From an uncultured Romboutsia sp. (GTDB lineage: Bacteria; Bacillota; Clostridia; Peptostreptococcales; Peptostreptococcaceae), in the NCBI GenBank assembly GCA_937880075.1, contig CALFLM010000102.1, forward strand, positions 1-64,000: 64,000 bases of DNA, written 5' to 3'. The position numbers were made by a program, and so were the translations under genes. Positions 16,869-26,039 of this stretch are shown here, piece after piece. Position 1 is the first letter of the stretch. The number at the start of each line of letters is the position of its first letter. The notes beneath the pieces are model-generated. The model was not told the DNA's origin, searched no databases, and worked only from the letters and a program-made list of their open reading frames with translations.

Positions 16869-19247
16869 ATGAACCCAAAATCGCTGAGAGTTTTAGAATT
16901 CAATAAAATAATTGAATTATTGAAAAGTAAAGCTTCATCTTCGTTAGGTTTAAAATATATAGAAGAGTTAGTTCCAAGTTCAGATTTTGAAGAAGTTAAG
17001 TATATGCAGCAAGAAACAAGTGAAACACAATCAATACTTACTAAAAGAGGATATGTTGGATTGCAAGGTATACATGATATAGAAGATAAAGTTAAAAGAG
17101 CTGGAGTAGGAGCAAGCCTTGACCCAGGAAGTTTAATAATGATAGCTGATACATTAAGAGCTGCTAGAACATTAAGAAATAGTTTATCAGGTAGTGATGA
17201 AGAAGATTTTAATTATCCAATAATACAATCTTTATCAAATGGATTATATGCATATAGAGAGATAGAAGATGCAATATATAATGCAATAATAAGTGAAGTA
17301 GAAATATCAGATAATGCATCATCAACACTTAGAGATATTAGAAGAAGAATAGTTCAAAAGAATCAATCTATAAGATCTAAGTTAAATTCTATAATATCAT
17401 CAACTACATATCAAAAGTATTTACAGGATGCAATAATATCGGTAAGAGGAGATAGATTTGTAGTTCCTGTAAAAGCTGAATATAGATCTCAAGTTGCAGG
17501 TATAGTTCACGATCAATCCTCATCAGGAGCAACATTATTCATAGAACCTATGAGTATAGTTGATATGAACAATGAACTTAGACAATTAAGACTTAGTGAA
17601 CAAGAAGAAATAGAAAGAATACTTCAAGAATTATCAGGTATGGTCGGTGAAGTAAGCGAAGATTTAATATCAAACCAAGAAATATTAGGTAGACTTGATT
17701 TTGCTTTTGCAAAAGGTAAGCTATCAATGCAAATGAGAGGGATAGAGCCTACATTAAATAAAGATAAGTTTATAAATATAAAAAATGGTAGACATCCATT
17801 ATTAGATAAGAAAACTGTAGTTCCAAATAGTATATATTTAGGTCGAGATTTTCATACATTAGTTATAACGGGACCAAACACAGGTGGTAAAACTGTAACA
17901 ATAAAAACTGTTGGATTATTTGCCCTTATGACTCAAAGTGGACTTCATATATCTGCAGATTATGGAAGTAGCATGTGTGTATATGATAACATATTTGCTG
18001 ATATAGGAGATGAACAAAGTATAGAGCAGAGTTTATCAACATTCTCATCTCACATGACAAATATCGTAGCGATATTAAAAGATGTAACTGAAAATTCTTT
18101 AGTTATATTTGATGAATTAGGTGCAGGAACAGATCCTATAGAGGGGGCAGCACTTGCTATAGCAATACTTGAAGATGTAGCTATGGCAGGAGCAAGATGT
18201 ATAGCTACAACTCACTATAGTGAGATAAAAAATTATGCACTTACTAAAAGTGGTGTAGAAAATGCAGCTGTAGAATTTGATTTAGAGACATTAAGTCCAA
18301 CCTATAAATTATTAATAGGAGTACCAGGTAAATCAAATGCCTTTGAAATTTCTAGAAAATTAGGGCTCAATGATTATATAATAACTAGGGCTAAGGAATT
18401 TATAAATACAGAAAATATAGAACTAGAAGATGTTTTACAAAGTGCAGAAAAAAATAGGATAAAGGCTGAAGAAGAAAGAATAAAAGCAGAGAAATTAAGA
18501 GAAAACATAGAAAAATTAAAGATAGAATATGATGAAAAACTTGAAAAGTTTGCAAATCAAAAAGAAAAAATGATTGAACAAGCAAGACAAGAAGCATTTA
18601 GAATCACTAGACAAGCAAAAGAAGAAGTAGATAATATAATAAAAGAATTAAGAAGATTAGAAGAAGAAAGAGCATCAAAAGAAAAAAATCAACAAATAGA
18701 GGCACTTAGAAAAGAATTAACAAGCACTATGGGAAGTTTACAGCCTACCGTTAAGAGTATGATAGTTCCTAAAGTTGCAAGCAAAGAAATAACTGATTTA
18801 AAACAAGGAGAAGATGTAAGAGTAATAACTTTAAATCAAGAAGGTACTGTTGTTTCTGTAGATAAGAATAAAAAAGAGGCAGTAGTACAAATTGGGATAA
18901 TGAAAATGACATTACCGTTTAAATCATTACAAAAGGTTAAAAAAGATATTAAGAAAACTGTAACAAAATCAACTAGAAATATAATAAAATCTAAGTCTGG
19001 TAAAGTAAAAAGTGAAGTTGATTTAAGAGGTATGAACTTAGAAGAAGCAATTATGGAACTTGAAAAGTACCTAGATGATGCATATGTAGCAGGTCTAGAA
19101 AATGTCACAATAATACATGGTATAGGTACAGGAGTTTTAAAATCAGGTCTTCAAGATATATTAAGAAGAAACAGACATGTAAAATCACAAAGAGCTGGTC
19201 AATACGGTGAAGGTGGAGCAGGAGTAACTATAGTTACATTAAAATAA
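16869..19247 (+). CDS. mutS2: Endonuclease MutS2
   Basis: 792-residue MutS paralogue. It has a core/clamp region (about 1-300), ATPase with Walker A TGPNTGGKTV (about 335-344) and Walker B-type SLVIFDELGAGTDP (about 411-424), and a long charged coiled coil (about 515-640). The C-terminal KOW-like segment (about 655-700) is followed by an Smr nuclease domain (VDLRGMNLEEAI, then IIHGIGTGVL near the end). MutS2 acts on collided ribosomes and on recombination intermediates rather than in mismatch repair. An AAGGAGG site precedes the ATG. It is followed closely by a DUF523 gene. Confidence 0.96.
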   Translation: MNPKSLRVLEFNKIIELLKSKASSSLGLKYIEELVPSSDFEEVKYMQQETSETQSILTKRGYVGLQGIHDIEDKVKRAGVGASLDPGSLIMIADTLRAARTLRNSLSGSDEEDFNYPIIQSLSNGLYAYREIEDAIYNAIISEVEISDNASSTLRDIRRRIVQKNQSIRSKLNSIISSTTYQKYLQDAIISVRGDRFVVPVKAEYRSQVAGIVHDQSSSGATLFIEPMSIVDMNNELRQLRLSEQEEIERILQELSGMVGEVSEDLISNQEILGRLDFAFAKGKLSMQMRGIEPTLNKDKFINIKNGRHPLLDKKTVVPNSIYLGRDFHTLVITGPNTGGKTVTIKTVGLFALMTQSGLHISADYGSSMCVYDNIFADIGDEQSIEQSLSTFSSHMTNIVAILKDVTENSLVIFDELGAGTDPIEGAALAIAILEDVAMAGARCIATTHYSEIKNYALTKSGVENAAVEFDLETLSPTYKLLIGVPGKSNAFEISRKLGLNDYIITRAKEFINTENIELEDVLQSAEKNRIKAEEERIKAEKLRENIEKLKIEYDEKLEKFANQKEKMIEQARQEAFRITRQAKEEVDNIIKELRRLEEERASKEKNQQIEALRKELTSTMGSLQPTVKSMIVPKVASKEITDLKQGEDVRVITLNQEGTVVSVDKNKKEAVVQIGIMKMTLPFKSLQKVKKDIKKTVTKSTRNIIKSKSGKVKSEVDLRGMNLEEAIMELEKYLDDAYVAGLENVTIIHGIGTGVLKSGLQDILRRNRHVKSQRAGQYGEGGAGVTIVTLK

Positions 19248-19271
19248 GTATTAGATAATAAGGTGATATAT

Positions 19272-19718
19272 ATGATATTAGTATCTGCATGCTTACTTGG
19301 AATAAACTGTAAGTACAATGGTGATAATAATAAAAATGAAAAAGTAGAAGAATATCTTAAAGATAAACAGTTTATAATGGTTTGCCCGGAACAATTAGGA
19401 GGACTATCAACACCACGTGAGCCATCAGAGATTATAAGGCTAGATGGCAAAGCTGTTATAGAAGGAAAAACCAGTGTGATAAACAATAAAAGATTAGATG
19501 TAACAAAACAATTTAAACAAGGTGCTATGGAAACTTTAAAAATAGCAAAACTATATGGTTGTAAAAAAGCTATCTTAAAGGAAGGAAGCCCTTCATGTGG
19601 ATCTAGTTTTATATATGATGGAACTTTTACTGGTAAAAAAATACAGGGGGCAGGAGTAACAACTGCTTTCCTTAGACAATATGGGATAGAAGTTATTAGC
19701 GAAAAGGATATAATATAG
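19272..19718 (+). CDS. DUF523 family protein
   Basis: 148-residue protein beginning MILVSACLLGINCKYNGDNN, with VCPEQLGGLSTPREPSEI, LKEGSPSCGSSFIYDG and GAGVTTAFLRQYGIEV. These are the conserved landmarks of DUF523, including three well-conserved cysteines that may bind metal or be reactive. The molecular function is not established. The ATG at 19272 is preferred because AAGGTGA lies just before it; an in-frame GTG at 19263 overlaps that site. It sits 24 nt after mutS2, probably in the same transcript. Confidence 0.88.
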   Translation: MILVSACLLGINCKYNGDNNKNEKVEEYLKDKQFIMVCPEQLGGLSTPREPSEIIRLDGKAVIEGKTSVINNKRLDVTKQFKQGAMETLKIAKLYGCKKAILKEGSPSCGSSFIYDGTFTGKKIQGAGVTTAFLRQYGIEVISEKDII

Positions 19719-19807
19719 ATATATAATATTAAATAGTTTCAAATACCTTGAAAAAACTTAGAATTTGATTTACCATAAAATAATAATAAAAAGAGAGGAG
19801 CAATATA

Positions 19808-21508
19808 ATGCAAGACTTTAAAGTATCAGTAGCAACATGCTTAAAAGAATATATAGAAGAATTAACATTAGAAGAAATAACAGCGCTTATAGAAGTGCCA
19901 CCAAATAAAGATATGGGAGATTTTGCATTTCCATGCTTTAAATTAGCAAAAGTATTTAGAAAAGCACCTAATATGATAGCATCTGAATTATCAGAAAAAA
20001 TAGAACCTAAAGGAGTTATATCTAAGGTTACACCATTAGGTGGATATATAAACTTCTTTGTTAACAAATCTCAATTAGCAGAAACAGTTATAAAGGATGT
20101 ATTAACAAAGAAAGAAAAATATGGACATAGTGATTTAGGTAAGGATAAAACTATAGTAATAGATTTCTCATCTCCTAATATAGCAAAGCCATTCCATATA
20201 GGTCATATAAGAACTACAGTTATAGGAAATGCTTTATACAAAATATATGATTCTCAAGGATACAATACAGTTAGAATAAACCATTTAGGAGACTATGGAA
20301 CTCAATTTGGTAAGCTTATAGTAGCTTTCAAATTATGGGGTAGTAAAGAAGCTGTAGAAGCTAACCCAATACCAGAGTTATTAAAATTATACATACAATT
20401 TCATGATGAAGCTGAAAAGCATCCAGAAATGGAAGATGAGGCAAGAGCTTGGTTTACTAAATTAGAAAATGGAGATAAAGAAGCAAAAGAATTATGGCAA
20501 TGGTTCAGAGATGAAAGTTTAAAGGAATTTGCTAGAGTTTACGATTTATTAGATATAGAATTTGATTCATACAACGGAGAAAGTTTCTATTCAGATAAGA
20601 TGGATAGAGTTATAAATATAATAAAAGACAAAGGATTACTTAAAGAATCTCAAGGAACTAATATAGTAGATTTAGAAGAATATAATATGCCACCAGCACT
20701 TATAACTAAAAATGATGGATCTACATTATATATGACAAGAGACTTAGCTGCAGCATTATACAGAAAAGAAAATTATGACTTTGAAAAATGTATATATGTA
20801 GTTGGTTCACAGCAAAGCTTACATTTCCAACAATTATTTAAAGTTTTAGAACTTGTTGGATTTGAATGGGCTAAGGATATGGTACACGTTGCATTTGGTA
20901 TGGTTGCTTTAGAAGAGGGAACTATGTCTACAAGAAAAGGTAGAGTGGTATTTTTAGAAGATGTCTTAAAACAAGCTATAGAAAAGACAAGAGAAACTAT
21001 GCTTGCTAAAAATCCAAATGCATTAAACGTTGATGAAATAGCTAAACAAGTTGGAGTTGGAGCAGTAGTATTCCAAGAATTATCTAACAGTAGAATAAAA
21101 GATTATACATTCTCATGGTCAAGGACATTAAGCTTTGAAGGAGAAACAGGGCCTTACGTTCAATATACTCATGCTAGATGTTGTGCAGTTTTAAGAAAAG
21201 CTGAAGAAGAAGTTACAACAGATATTAATTATGAATTATTAACTGATGTAGATAGTGTGGAAGTTTTAAAAGTTATAGCATCATTTAATAAAACTATACT
21301 TAATTCTATGAGAAAGAACGAGCCACATATAATAACAAGATTTGTTCTAGATTTAGCACAAGCATTTAATAAATTCTACCATGATAACTCTATATTAGTA
21401 GAAGATGCTGAGTTAAGAAAAGCTAGACTTGCTTTAGTTTGTGCTACTAGACAGGCACTAGAAAATGGTCTTAAATTATTAGGAATGCAAGCACCAGAAA
21501 GAATGTAA
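19808..21508 (+). CDS. argS: Arginyl-tRNA synthetase
   Basis: Class I synthetase of 566 residues. The N-terminal additional domain (about 1-110) precedes the HIGH-type motif in SSPNIAKPFHIGHIRTTVIG (about 118-137), the MTRDLAAALYR segment, and the KMSKS-type region as EGTMSTRKGRVVFLEDVL (about 374-391). The C-terminal helical anticodon-binding (DALR) domain ends HDNSILVEDAELRKARL and LLGMQAPERM. An AGAGAGGAG site precedes the ATG. No T-box is seen in the 89 nt upstream, unlike pheST. Confidence 0.96.
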   Translation: MQDFKVSVATCLKEYIEELTLEEITALIEVPPNKDMGDFAFPCFKLAKVFRKAPNMIASELSEKIEPKGVISKVTPLGGYINFFVNKSQLAETVIKDVLTKKEKYGHSDLGKDKTIVIDFSSPNIAKPFHIGHIRTTVIGNALYKIYDSQGYNTVRINHLGDYGTQFGKLIVAFKLWGSKEAVEANPIPELLKLYIQFHDEAEKHPEMEDEARAWFTKLENGDKEAKELWQWFRDESLKEFARVYDLLDIEFDSYNGESFYSDKMDRVINIIKDKGLLKESQGTNIVDLEEYNMPPALITKNDGSTLYMTRDLAAALYRKENYDFEKCIYVVGSQQSLHFQQLFKVLELVGFEWAKDMVHVAFGMVALEEGTMSTRKGRVVFLEDVLKQAIEKTRETMLAKNPNALNVDEIAKQVGVGAVVFQELSNSRIKDYTFSWSRTLSFEGETGPYVQYTHARCCAVLRKAEEEVTTDINYELLTDVDSVEVLKVIASFNKTILNSMRKNEPHIITRFVLDLAQAFNKFYHDNSILVEDAELRKARLALVCATRQALENGLKLLGMQAPERM

Positions 21509-21544
21509 TTTATATAAAGATACAGGGATGTCGAAAATCGATAC

Positions 21545-21574
21545 TTTACATCTAAAAATGTAATATTGTATAAT
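21545..21574 (+). promoter_or_regulatory. Promoter of the candidate small RNA after argS
   Basis: TTTACA, 18-nt spacer, TATAAT, followed about 60 nt later by an intrinsic terminator and no open reading frame. Confidence 0.55.
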
Positions 21575-21579
21575 GATAG

Positions 21580-21661
21580 TAAGCAATATAGTAGTATGCA
21601 TTTGTTTGTACATTACTATTCCCCTGTATAAACGACAGCTTATAAGCTGTCTCTTTTTTTT
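21580..21661 (+). ncRNA. Candidate small RNA with C-rich linker (about 80 nt)
   Basis: From the predicted start the transcript would form a 13-bp, slightly imperfect hairpin (arms about 21586-21598 and 21605-21617). A single-stranded linker with TCCCCTG follows, then a perfect terminator stem GACAGCTTA/TAAGCTGTC (21634-21651) with a T-rich run to 21661. It has its own promoter and no coding potential. It could alternatively be the structured 3' end of argS mRNA, because an upstream ATACAGGG (about 21522) can pair with CCCCTGTAT. Confidence 0.5.
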
Positions 21662-21747
21662 GATTCATATAGGTTATAATAGAGTATATTAAACTAATTA
21701 CTTGATAAAAATAATAATTATAAAATGTTACAAGGAAAATAATATTT

Positions 21748-22671
21748 ATGAAAGATAATTTAATAAAGAAAGCTTATATATCAGCATTTGATATAGATGA
21801 TAAGTATTTAAAGGACTTAATAATAGTAAACACAAAATGTTTAGTAGATGACAATACACAAAGATGTGTATATATAGATAACAATAGATTAAGAGATGAA
21901 TTAATATATTATAAGTTTTATGGAGAAAGTCCAAATTACAATAATATACTTAACATTTTATTACCTGTAATAATTTCCAATACTAATATTAAGAAAAGTG
22001 AAGAAGAAGTACTTGAATTAATTCAAAAGTATGTTAAATACTTTAAAAAAGAAGAACACTTATTTGAATACATATTATCTTCTGTTTTATACAACTCAAT
22101 TATTCATAATATAATAGAAAATAACACAATAGAATATAAAGATTTGCTTCAAAAAATAAAGGAACAAATTATAGAATTTACTATTTCATTAGATAAAGCA
22201 AGTACTATAAAGTTTCATATGGCAAGAATAAATGCAATACAGCAAATAGATAAGTATATAGATTTGAAAGTACAAGATTATGACGATGAGAAAATTTTAG
22301 GAAGTTTATTAAACATATTATATGATATATATATTGAAGATAGAGAAGTTAAAGATTTTGGAAGTAAAAGTATAAAAAAATCTATATTATCTATATTAGG
22401 TGATGATGAAAATCTCAATATAGATAATATAGACTTTATTTTATCGATGTCAAAATACATAGTCAAATTAAGACAGTATAAAATTAATAAAAGAGTATAC
22501 GATAAAAACTCAGATCCTAGATACTTAATAAATCTTAATGAAGGGGATACGTATAATGATCCTATATTCAATCAGATAAAAATTGTATCTAAGAATTTTA
22601 ATAATAATATACTAAATATAAATATTAAATCTAAATCTGGCTTATATGTATTAAAATTTAAAAAAGCATAG
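21748..22671 (+). CDS. Protein of unknown function
   Basis: 307-residue, largely helical, Ile/Asn/Lys-rich protein that I do not recognise. There is no signal peptide, membrane helix or nucleotide-binding motif. Visible features are an N-terminal segment KKAYISAFDIDDKYLKDL, a middle predicted helical bundle and a C-terminal strand-rich end (NNNILNINIKSKSGLYVLKF). A GGAAA-type site lies upstream of the ATG. It follows the candidate small RNA and is convergent with a 66-residue gene. Codon use is like that of its neighbours, so it is probably a native lineage-specific gene. Confidence 0.65.
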   Translation: MKDNLIKKAYISAFDIDDKYLKDLIIVNTKCLVDDNTQRCVYIDNNRLRDELIYYKFYGESPNYNNILNILLPVIISNTNIKKSEEEVLELIQKYVKYFKKEEHLFEYILSSVLYNSIIHNIIENNTIEYKDLLQKIKEQIIEFTISLDKASTIKFHMARINAIQQIDKYIDLKVQDYDDEKILGSLLNILYDIYIEDREVKDFGSKSIKKSILSILGDDENLNIDNIDFILSMSKYIVKLRQYKINKRVYDKNSDPRYLINLNEGDTYNDPIFNQIKIVSKNFNNNILNINIKSKSGLYVLKFKKA

Positions 22672-22674
22672 AAT

Positions 22675-22875
22675 TTAGTTGTTTGACTCTAAATAGTTTA
22701 TAAAGTCTTCTTCTGTTGTTTCAGTTAAAAAACAGATTTCTTTTACTATACTATTTCTAAGATCGATAAAATCTTCAAGACCTGTATTTTCATTAGTGTA
22801 TTCTAATGCTTTTAGAATAAGTAATAAGTCTCTCTTTGATAAAGCGTTGATAGATACTTGGTCAATTAATTCCAT
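22675..22875 (-). CDS. Small protein of unknown function
   Basis: 66-residue acidic protein beginning MELIDQVSINALSKRDLLLI and ending EEDFINYLESNN, predicted mostly helical. It is accepted as a gene because a good AAAGGAAG ribosome binding site lies about 8 nt before the ATG on the minus strand, and codon composition is normal. It lacks a signal peptide and recognisable motifs. It is divergent from the radical SAM gene and ends 3 nt from the convergent 307-residue gene. Confidence 0.6.
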   Translation of the reverse strand: MELIDQVSINALSKRDLLLILKALEYTNENTGLEDFIDLRNSIVKEICFLTETTEEDFINYLESNN

Positions 22876-23036
22876 AAAAAACTTCCTTTCTAACTTATAT
22901 AATTATAGTACTAATATTCTACAAAATATATGTAAAAACCTTCTATTAAAAATTATTTTGATAATGTTTTACACATATTATTTTAACCTAAAAATAGCAT
23001 AAAAATATACAATAATTTAATAAAGAGGTGAAATAA

Positions 23037-24791
23037 TTGAAAATTTTATTAACAACATTAAATTCTAAGTTTATACATACCAATTTAGCTATAAGATATT
23101 TGAAATCATATACTAAAGATTTAGTTGATGTAGATATAAGAGAGTATACAATTAATAATGATTTAGACTATATATTAAAAGATATATACAAAAATGACTA
23201 TGATGTAATATTATTCTCAACATATATTTGGAATGTATTAGATATAGTAAAACTTTGTGAAAATGTAAAAAAAGTAAAACCAAATACAATCATAGGTTTA
23301 GGCGGGCCAGAAGTAAGTTATGACAGCGAATATGCTATGGAAAAATATCCATTTGTAGATTATATATTATGTGGTGAAGGTGAGTTAGTATTTAGAGATT
23401 TAGTTATGCACCTTCAAGGTAACAAGGATATAGAAGATGTAGAAGGTATAGTATATAGAAATAATGGAAAAGTCGTAGTAAATAGACCGAAAGAATTACT
23501 ACAAAATTTAGATGAAATACCAAGTCCTTATGAAAATCTAGATCCTAAGGAATATGAAAATAGAATTGTTTATTATGAAACATCAAGAGGATGTCCTTTT
23601 AACTGTCAATATTGTTTATCATCTACCCTTAAAGGATTAAGATACTTCAGTATAGATAGAGTTAAAAAAGATTTAAAAGCTTTAATAGATGCAAGAGTAT
23701 CACAAATTAAATTTATAGATAGAACGTTTAATGCAAATAAGAAGTTTGCAAAAGAGATAATGAATTTCCTTATGGAAAATGATAATGATTATACTACATA
23801 TCATTTTGAGGTAACAGCACATTTATTAGATGATGATATGTTAGAGTTTTTATCTAATTGCAAAGAAGGATTATTCCAATTTGAGATAGGTGTTCAAACT
23901 ACTAATCAAAAAGCACTAGATGCAGTTGGAAGAAGAGATGACTTTGGTAAGTTATCTAAAGTAGTTAAGCAAATATCTTCGTATAGAAATATACATCAAC
24001 ATTTAGATTTAATAGCAGGACTTCCTTATGAAGATTATGCTAGCTTTGAAAACTCATTTAATGATGTATTTAATTTAGGTATAGAACATTTGCAATTAGG
24101 ATTTTTAAAAATGATAAAAGGAACTGGAGTAAGAAAAACTGCAAATGAGCATGGATATAGATATAAAGATTATCCACCATATGAAGTATTATATAATGAT
24201 TATATTACTTACTCTCAAATTTTAAAATTAAAAGATATAGAAGAAATTTTAGAAAGATACTATAATTCTAAGAATTTTGTATTATCTATGAGATATATAA
24301 TATTTAATTATTTCAAAGAAAGTCCATTTAAATTTTTTGAAGAATTTGCAACTTATTTTGACGAAAATGGATATTTTGATGCTGCTCAAGGAAAAAATCA
24401 ACTTTATAAAATATTATTAGATTTCTACTGTGAATGTATAAATAAAGACAATGATTTATTTAATGATATACTAAAATATGACTATATATCATTAGGTAAG
24501 GCATCGAATATACCACAATTTTTCAACAAGTTTGATATAGAAGACTTTAAGAATAGATGTCATGTATTTTTACAAGATGAAAATAATATATCAAAATATT
24601 TACCTAATTTTTACAACAAACCAGCGAAACATATTATAAAGTATGTGCACTTTGAGCCTTTTAAATTTGATATACTAGAGCTTAAAAAAGATATAAACAA
24701 AAATATATACAAAAAAGACAATGTAGTAATGTTTATATATGATGATAAAAAGATATTTGAGAAATCAAAGGCTTATAAAGTTAGTGTCTAG
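23037..24791 (+). CDS. B12-binding-domain radical SAM protein, DUF4080 type
   Basis: 584-residue protein with an N-terminal cobalamin-binding-like Rossmann domain (about 1-140; VILFSTYIWNVLDI, IIGLGGPEVSYD). A radical SAM domain follows, with cluster motif CPFNCQYC (Cys 186, 190, 193) and downstream QIKFIDRTFNANKKFA and FEVTAH. The C-terminal about 200 residues match the DUF4080 layout. This family joins B12-binding and radical chemistry (methylation or ring rearrangement of an unknown substrate). The start is TTG at 23037 after AGAGGTG. A TPR protein gene follows after 9 nt, so the two probably work together. Confidence 0.85.
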   Translation: MKILLTTLNSKFIHTNLAIRYLKSYTKDLVDVDIREYTINNDLDYILKDIYKNDYDVILFSTYIWNVLDIVKLCENVKKVKPNTIIGLGGPEVSYDSEYAMEKYPFVDYILCGEGELVFRDLVMHLQGNKDIEDVEGIVYRNNGKVVVNRPKELLQNLDEIPSPYENLDPKEYENRIVYYETSRGCPFNCQYCLSSTLKGLRYFSIDRVKKDLKALIDARVSQIKFIDRTFNANKKFAKEIMNFLMENDNDYTTYHFEVTAHLLDDDMLEFLSNCKEGLFQFEIGVQTTNQKALDAVGRRDDFGKLSKVVKQISSYRNIHQHLDLIAGLPYEDYASFENSFNDVFNLGIEHLQLGFLKMIKGTGVRKTANEHGYRYKDYPPYEVLYNDYITYSQILKLKDIEEILERYYNSKNFVLSMRYIIFNYFKESPFKFFEEFATYFDENGYFDAAQGKNQLYKILLDFYCECINKDNDLFNDILKYDYISLGKASNIPQFFNKFDIEDFKNRCHVFLQDENNISKYLPNFYNKPAKHIIKYVHFEPFKFDILELKKDINKNIYKKDNVVMFIYDDKKIFEKSKAYKVSV

Positions 24792-24800
24792 GAGGTTAGT

Positions 24801-25943
24801 ATGAAATTTAAAATAGAAAAACATATATTAAAAAAAGCTGAAGAGTTATCTTTTATAACTATAAAGCATGATAGTGAATTTAAATTAGAGGGATATACTA
24901 TACCAAAAGAAGGATTACAGGTACCTATAAAAAATGAAGTATTAGTAAAAGGTATAAAAGAAAAAACTGCCCAAGACAATATAAATGCAATGTCTATTGC
25001 TGATGCAATGATATACATAATAGGTATAGATAGTCAATTTAGATATAATGAGGAATATAAAAACTTCTTAAATGCATTTAAAAATAAAGTTAACTTAGAT
25101 TTAAATGCATATATGGGATATATGTCTAGAAAGTATTTTGATATTGGGGAATATACTGATTCTTTAATATACTTAAAAGCGCTTATAACTATGAAAAATG
25201 ATGATATAAATGGATTATACCACTATGCTATAGTTTGCCAAGAAGTTGCTAAGAAGTATCAAAAAGACGATAATGATAAAGCTATGAATGATTTCTTATT
25301 AGAAGCATTAAATAAATTAGAAATGGTAATAGATTTAGATCCAGAATTTGCATTAGGATATTATCACCTAGGATATCATTATTATAATCAAGGTCAATAT
25401 GTAAAATCTAAAGTAATATGGGAAGAAGCATTAAAGTTAGGATTAGATGAAGATACAACATCTGAAATACAAGAAAATATAGGTAAGATGGACTTTAAAG
25501 TTCAATACGAAGAAGGATATAATTTAGTATTCCAAGGAAGAAATGAAGAAGGTCTAGAAAAATTATTACCTTTAGAAGAAGATAATTCAGATTGGTGGAA
25601 TTTATTATTCATGATAGGTTTAGCTTATAAAAATATGAATGAAATTGAGACAGCTAAAAAATATTTTGAAAAAATATTATTAATAAAACCGCATCAAGTT
25701 GATACTATGGTTGAACTTGGTCTTTGTGAAGCAAGTACTTTCAATATGGAAAAAGCTATAGAATATTTTGAAACTGCTGCTAAAATAAAAGAAGATCCGG
25801 AAATATTATGTAACCTAGGAATGGCATATTTAAATAATGGAGATTTAGATGATGCTATATATTATATAGAGAGAGCTTATGAGCTAGATCCACAAGATGA
25901 GATAACTATAGCGTGTTTAAAAGAACTAGATAAATATAGGTAA
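24801..25943 (+). CDS. Tetratricopeptide-repeat protein
   Basis: 380-residue soluble protein. After an N-terminal segment (about 1-100) come several TPR units: a repeat around ALGYYHLGYHYYNQGQYVKS, one at NLLFMIGLAYKNMNEIETAKKYF, one at VELGLCEASTFNMEKAIEYF and a canonical last one at CNLGMAYLNNGDLDDAIYYIE. TPRs serve as protein-protein scaffolds. It starts 9 nt after the radical SAM gene with TAGGAGG, implying co-transcription, and may present a protein or peptide partner to it (inference). A strong terminator follows. Confidence 0.85.
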   Translation: MKFKIEKHILKKAEELSFITIKHDSEFKLEGYTIPKEGLQVPIKNEVLVKGIKEKTAQDNINAMSIADAMIYIIGIDSQFRYNEEYKNFLNAFKNKVNLDLNAYMGYMSRKYFDIGEYTDSLIYLKALITMKNDDINGLYHYAIVCQEVAKKYQKDDNDKAMNDFLLEALNKLEMVIDLDPEFALGYYHLGYHYYNQGQYVKSKVIWEEALKLGLDEDTTSEIQENIGKMDFKVQYEEGYNLVFQGRNEEGLEKLLPLEEDNSDWWNLLFMIGLAYKNMNEIETAKKYFEKILLIKPHQVDTMVELGLCEASTFNMEKAIEYFETAAKIKEDPEILCNLGMAYLNNGDLDDAIYYIERAYELDPQDEITIACLKELDKYR

Positions 25944-25963
25944 AAAAAATAAAGATAAATGTT

Positions 25964-25997
25964 AAAACTTCTATTTTAATTATAGAAGTTTTTTTTT
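25964..25997 (+). terminator. Intrinsic terminator after the TPR gene
   Basis: Stem AAAACTTCTA/TATAGAAGTTTT with a 7-nt loop and a T9 run. It separates this unit from the acetyl-CoA pathway cluster. Confidence 0.9.
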
Positions 25998-26039
25998 GCA
26001 CAAGGTGTTATTATTAACTATATAAAAGGGGGGATTAAT

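Noticed and set aside
21515..21660. Riboswitch controlling the 307-residue protein
   Set aside because: Pairing between ATACAGGG and CCCCTGTAT is possible, but no known aptamer core is recognised and a promoter lies inside the structure; a small RNA is the simpler reading.
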